64,000 nucleotides of DNA, from the NCBI GenBank assembly GCA_025738555.1, contig JAOVFP010000010.1, positions 4,413,501-4,477,500 on the forward strand. Reading direction: 5' to 3'. The stretch is from Cyathus striatus (taxonomy: Eukaryota; Basidiomycota; Agaricomycetes; Agaricales; Nidulariaceae). Numbering within the stretch: the first letter of the stretch is position 1; the number at the start of each line of letters is the position of its first letter. Made by a program: the position numbers and the translations under genes. The notes under the pieces are model-generated. The model was not told the DNA's origin. It saw nothing but the letters and a program-made list of their open reading frames with translations, and did not search any database. This document shows positions 60,001-64,000 of the stretch, piece after piece.

Positions 60001-61282
60001 CCTCTGCTATGCACTTTGAGCTCAACTATGCATTGTTATATGTGTTTCATCCTCAGGCACCTCTGCTCTACTAATGATTGGGGGACGAACTGCACATTCA
60101 AGATTCCAAATACCAATTGATGGATTATGTCCAGAATCAGTTTGTGACATTCCGAAGAACAGCAAACTTGCAGAATTACTGAACATCACAAGCCTTATCC
60201 TCTGGGATGAAGCTTTAATGCAACATCGCTGGGCACATGAGGCACTTGATCATACACTTTGTGATATTAGAAAAGACAACCATCCATTTGGGGGAATTAC
60301 TACTGTTTTTGGTGGTGACTTTCAGCAAACACTTCCAGTAGTTCCTCAAGGATCTATGGAGGAAATCATTGATGCATCTCTTCCACATTCTTACCTTTGG
60401 TGTCACATTCACTTGCTCCAACTTCAACAGAACATGCACTTAGATCAAAATGAGGATGAAAAAATATTTGCAGATTGGCTTTTAGATATAGGCCATGGCC
60501 ACAACATTGCAGATGATGGCTCAGTGGCAGTCCCAGATGAGGTGATCACACACAACCTTGAAGATCTAATTTCATTTGTCTATCCAAAAATTGATACATG
60601 TGTACCACCTCATTCTTATTTCTTAGATAGAATGATTCTCGCTCCACACAACCAAGAAGTTGATGAATTGAACACAAAAATCCTTGCTCAGATGCCAGGC
60701 CAAACATACACCTTTTACAGTGCAGACACTGTAATTCAGGATGGAACAACTTCAGATTCTCAATATCTCGATGATATTCCACCAGAATATTTATGATCAT
60801 TAAATGCCCCAGCCATTCCCCCTGGTGAACTTAACATCAAGATTGGATGCCCACTTATTCTTCTATGTAATCTTCACCCTTCAAGTGGTCTTTGCAATGG
60901 CACCTGATTAATTGTCCTATGTGCATCTCAAAGGGTTCTAGAGGTAAAGATAATTGGAGGCCAATTTGACAATCAAATAGCTTTTATTCCACATATCACA
61001 TTAGAACCCTCTGGACAACAAGAAGACTTCCCATTCCATATAAAATGTCGCCAATTTCCTGTCCGTTTGGCATATGCAATGAGCATCAACAAAGCTCAAG
61101 GACAATCTGTCAAGTATGTGGGTCTAGATTTGTGCACATCAGTATTCTCTCATGGTCAATTATATGTTGCATTTTCACGTGCAACTTCTCACCACTGGAT
61201 CAAGGCTCTCTTACCACAGGACAGCAATAACTGTACATTAAATGTTGTATATCCATCTATTATTCAGATAATAAACTCTTAA
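57053..61282 (+). pseudogene. Helitron Rep-helicase frame with 13 in-frame TGA
   Basis: A single uninterrupted phase of about 1,410 codons. N-terminal Helitron motif HDLGTMNVECPYCHALHWAA. The Rep HUH motif is GLPHQHMLLSF (HxH at 58502-58510), then KYPFKYMHKGRD. The two-tyrosine motif reads FINSQY (58985-59002), so the first Tyr is Phe. The PIF1-like helicase follows: Walker A DGPGGTGKT at 59960, Walker B LILWDEAL near 60200, VFGGDFQQTLPVV, and C-terminal MSINKAQGQS and LYVAFSRAT. Stops lie at 57275, 57641, 57701, 57728, 58079, 58490, 59330, 59423, 59552, 59900, 60017, 60794 and 60905, every one TGA. The authentic stop is TAA at 61280. No frameshift was found. The protein cannot be made, and the Y-to-F change adds to its inactivity. 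Confidence 0.92.
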
Positions 61283-62461
61283 CAGTAACATTTTACTAAT
61301 AACAAGTCATCAGGAAAAATCCTGTTCACTAAAAAAGCCAATTTCAGGGAACTTAAGTGAAAAAGAGCAGAAACAAGGTCAAAAAAGGGAAATAAGTACT
61401 ATTAGTGATAATAGTAAGGTCCCAACCTTATTCCATCCTTTTTTAGTTCAGATAAGGACTGATAAGTTCATTTAAGGGGTAATATGCCCACATAAACAAA
61501 ACCTGGGTGCTTATAAGCACACATTACTTTTCACTCAGTGCAGTATACAATAGGTTTCAGTTAATTATATATTGTTATTGTATTACAATGAAAGTGGTTA
61601 CATTAATATATACATAATATATCTAATTACAACAGTCCCCTAAAGATATAGCATATGCACTCCACAACATCCAGCTACACATATCCCCCTTTCCATTATC
61701 CAGCAGCACTCACTCAATAACAACATATGCACCCCACAACATCCAGCTACACATATCCTCCCATATCCACCCCCTTTCCATCATCCAGCAGCACCAGCTA
61801 CACAATGACAGCAACTAGAGTGCTCCTGTACATGATGAGCACACACATAAGAAGATAACTCAAATACATACCTGGAAATAGAGACCATAAATACAAGTAA
61901 TGACCAAACACGCAATACAAGTTCAAGTGGAGGACAAGCCCATAAGTTGGAAAGCAGTGAGACTGGTGGAAGTTATTGAAGTGGACTTGAGTGCAGATAT
62001 TGAAGTCGGATCTTGAAGTAGAAACCCAGCATTTTACTAGACAAACGGGTACAAATGACAGGCAGGGGAAGGAGGGAGGGGAAGGAAGGAACTTAGAAAA
62101 GGTGGGGAATTGAAAGAAGCACAACAACCATTGACATGTCAAGACCTGTCAAGACTCGAGTTCAACAAGCACGTGCTCCAATCAAGGCCAAACAAAGTGA
62201 AGTGATCACATGCCGACTTTCTCGCTTGCCATGACCACTTCACTTTATAGCTTGCTGTTTGAACTTAATGTTTAAACCTTCATACAGTACATCTAACTTG
62301 TATGTAACTTATTTCTCCCCCCAATTAACAATGATGTAGGCTATGTTGTGTGCTCCCTCACCATGATATTGGTTCTTAACTACAGTTTAATTACTAGAAA
62401 GTATTGTACATGTACTTAATCTATTGTCTTTAGCCATTGAATGGAATATATATACAGTGCC
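61283..62461. other. AT-rich region right of the Helitron frame
   Basis: No gene. 61,640-61,800 holds imperfect direct repeats of CATATGCACxCCACAACATCCAGC-like sequence (two copies, near 61,650 and 61,724). The Helitron 3' end must lie in this stretch. Confidence 0.5.
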
Positions 62462-62757
62462 ATCCGGGATTGACGAAATTATGTGTATTTTAGGTATGTT
62501 ATACTACTGCTTAAGAGCTTCAAAACGCATCATTAAACATAAAATTATGAGTTGTGGGTCATTTGTTACTGTCGAGGCGTTCCGGCGACTTTTGCTATTT
62601 TTCGCATCATTTGGCTATTTTTAGCGAAAGTCACCAGAATGCCTCAACAATTACAAATGACCCACAGCTCATAATTTTATGTTTAATGACGCGTTTTGAA
62701 GCTATTAACCAGTAGTATAACATATCTAAAATACACGTAATTTCGTCGATCCCAGAT
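62462..62757. repeat. Foldback palindrome (296 bp)
   Basis: Two arms of about 130 bp in inverted orientation (left 62462-about 62600, right about 62627-62757) around a spacer of about 25 bp. Shared words include GACGAAATTA, TATGTTATACTACTG, ATTAAACATAAAATTATGAG and GTGGGTCATTTGT with their complements. Differences between arms are mostly CpG in one arm against TpG/CpA in the other (GTCGAGGCGTTCCGGCGAC on the left against GTTGAGGCATTCTGGTGAC on the right, read as complement). It has no coding capacity. Probably a foldback MITE; target duplications are not clear. Confidence 0.85.
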
Positions 62758-63161
62758 AATATGGTAAAGCTCGCAATACAGTCAAAACCTCACCCTTTTC
62801 ATCACTTCTTGTAGCATTATTCTGTGCATATAAAAATTTGCAAAAATCATATTATAGTAGAGCAGGCCGTATATTACATATCTACATTTTACATGAAGAG
62901 ATTTGATCAACTTAGAGGGAAGTTATGTCTTTCACAATCTTGTTTGTTTGGATTTTGTGTGTACAATACTTTTGATCAGCACTGTAGCACACACATAATT
63001 TCATTATGGAATTAAACTAGATGCACAGTGCCTGAGATGAAATTCTCTGTGAAATGGAATTGTCATAAAGATAATTTTGCTATAGGAATAGCTGGTATAT
63101 TATACTAAAATTGAATGTAATTTCATGATAGTTAATTCTTGTAAAACTTATCATTCTTACA

Positions 63162-63325
63162 TAGGGCTGTACACCATACCGTATATGGTATACGGCCGTA
63201 TAGCTTACGGTCAGGTGACGGTTACGGTTTGCCCATAACCGTACCGTATCAATGAATTTTTTCAGCACGAAAAAACGGTACGGTCCGTAAAACGGTTATG
63301 GACGGCCTCATACGGTTATACGGGT
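63162..63325. mobile_element. Probable hAT-like transposon end with ACGGT-rich subterminal repeats
   Basis: Starts TAGGGCTGTACACC, the kind of terminus seen on many hAT elements. A dense array of ACGGT / ACCGT words in both orientations follows, through ACGGTTATACGGG. This island is CpG-rich inside AT-rich DNA. No matching right end is found before the end of the window, so the element either extends outside or is truncated. Confidence 0.45.
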
Positions 63326-64000
63326 AGTAAATGTGTAATTTTATTTTTTCGAAGCAGTAATTTTGTTATATAAAGTATCGAAGAAGTGTTTACAAAGCAT
63401 AAAATGCGAATTGGACACTGCATAAGAGATCCAATGCTATCAAAAGGTTCATTACTATCGTGTACAACTCAAATAGGCCTTGCATGTGAGCCATTAGTAT
63501 GTTTATATAGTGTGTTTAATAGATGAAAGTTCAATTGAACGATGTCGAAATATTTATAAACATAAAAAATCATAAAATAATATGATTGAGCTACATGGGG
63601 CGTGGGGGTGTTGAGTACCAGTTACTATGTCCGGTTTAGCTGAGCGTGTAGAATAGTAGCCGCCGGAGATACTTGTCAGCAAAGGTGCATAACGAGTATC
63701 AGCGTGGTGGTCAGAGCGGATCGTGACAACTTTAAGACAGTAGTAGTTTTTATACAGAGCCTATCTTGTATTCTACTAATATTAGATAGTGTGAGCAGTA
63801 TCTAATATTTGTATTCTGAGCGAGTAGGCCAAGGGGCAATGAGTTAAAGGTAAAGTAGATAATATTATTGGGTACTAAATGCTGTGGTTATATACATTGT
63901 CTACTGTGTAACTAGAACGTTTGCATATTGCCAGACTATGTGAGAATATTTTAACAATTTCTATAGAAGTGCAGGGTATTCTATAACCGAAAGGAATCAA
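63326..64000. other. AT-rich region to the window end
   Basis: No gene, RNA or clear repeat. It may be the interior of the hAT-like element that seems to begin at 63162. Confidence 0.4.

Larger units (their letters stand above)
53846..61900 (+). mobile_element. Old Helitron (rolling-circle transposon), limits approximate
   Basis: A CpG-poor block that carries a RepHel reading frame. The left limit is set where CpG disappears and the sequence reads A|TCTATATTATAAGGG, fitting the Helitron rule of a 5' TC inserted after A. The right limit is set only by the return of CpG near 61,900; no convincing 3' hairpin plus CTRR end was found. N-terminal coding pieces appear at about 54,800-55,200 and 56,170-56,370, interrupted by two nested elements. 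No second copy is in the window for comparison. Confidence 0.6.

Noticed and set aside
57053..61282. TGA read as a sense codon (recoding) in the Helitron
   Set aside because: Host genes here use TGA as a stop (for example copy A at 27032-27034 and the membrane protein at 50484-50486), and CpG loss explains the pattern.

Overview
The window is nuclear DNA of a filamentous basidiomycete, most likely an Agaricomycete. The evidence is the many introns of about 45-60 nt with GT..AG borders, the protein families present (an F-box type with a heptad N-terminus, Pho80-type cyclins, a small family of receptor-like seven-helix proteins, Ser/Pro-rich orphan proteins) and a Helitron of fungal type. No tRNA, rRNA or CRISPR was recognised. 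About 22 protein genes or gene remnants fill positions 1-52,700. The last 10 kb is a CpG-depleted transposon graveyard.

Layout. 1-7,000: glucosidase II beta subunit (-), 40S protein eS25 (+), an FGGY sugar kinase (+) and 60S protein uL2 (-). 8,200-13,500: a very long Gln/Gly/Met-rich SSXT-domain (SWI/SNF type) protein and an SH3 protein, both (+). 13,800-14,400: a cupin protein (-). 14,900-20,700: an F-box gene (-) and a decayed inverted copy of it (+), with an orphan gene between them. 20,900-24,500: a nucleotide-sugar transporter (-) and a Pcl-type cyclin (+). 25,500-29,400: two tandem receptor-like seven-helix genes with the same 11-exon structure. 29,400-38,200: three orphan genes on (-), one of them carrying five copies of a small Cys-rich module. 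38,500-39,800: an NmrA-like gene broken by one extra A. 41,200-46,900: an NCBP3-like RNA-binding protein (-), a mitochondrial PPR-like protein (-) and KRR1 (+). 47,500-52,700: an orphan multipass membrane protein (+) facing a membrane-anchored aspartic protease (-).

53,800-about 61,900 is an old Helitron. Its Rep-helicase frame is open for 4.2 kb without one frameshift, but it is cut by 13 internal stops. All 13 are TGA, mostly where the family has arginine, so loss of CpG by C-to-T change explains them. A 958-bp hAT-like non-autonomous element and a 663-bp solo LTR, both with target duplications, are nested inside. Further right are a 296-bp foldback palindrome whose arms differ largely by CpG transitions, and one end of another hAT-like element.

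The genes do not form one pathway. Housekeeping genes (translation, ribosome assembly, ER glycoprotein quality control, nucleotide-sugar transport) alternate with fast-evolving lineage-specific families. Exon borders given here were worked out by eye from splice motifs and reading phase. Where all exons were summed (FGGY kinase, uL2, eS25, SSXT protein, SH3 protein, cyclin, both seven-helix genes) the lengths come out as whole codons.
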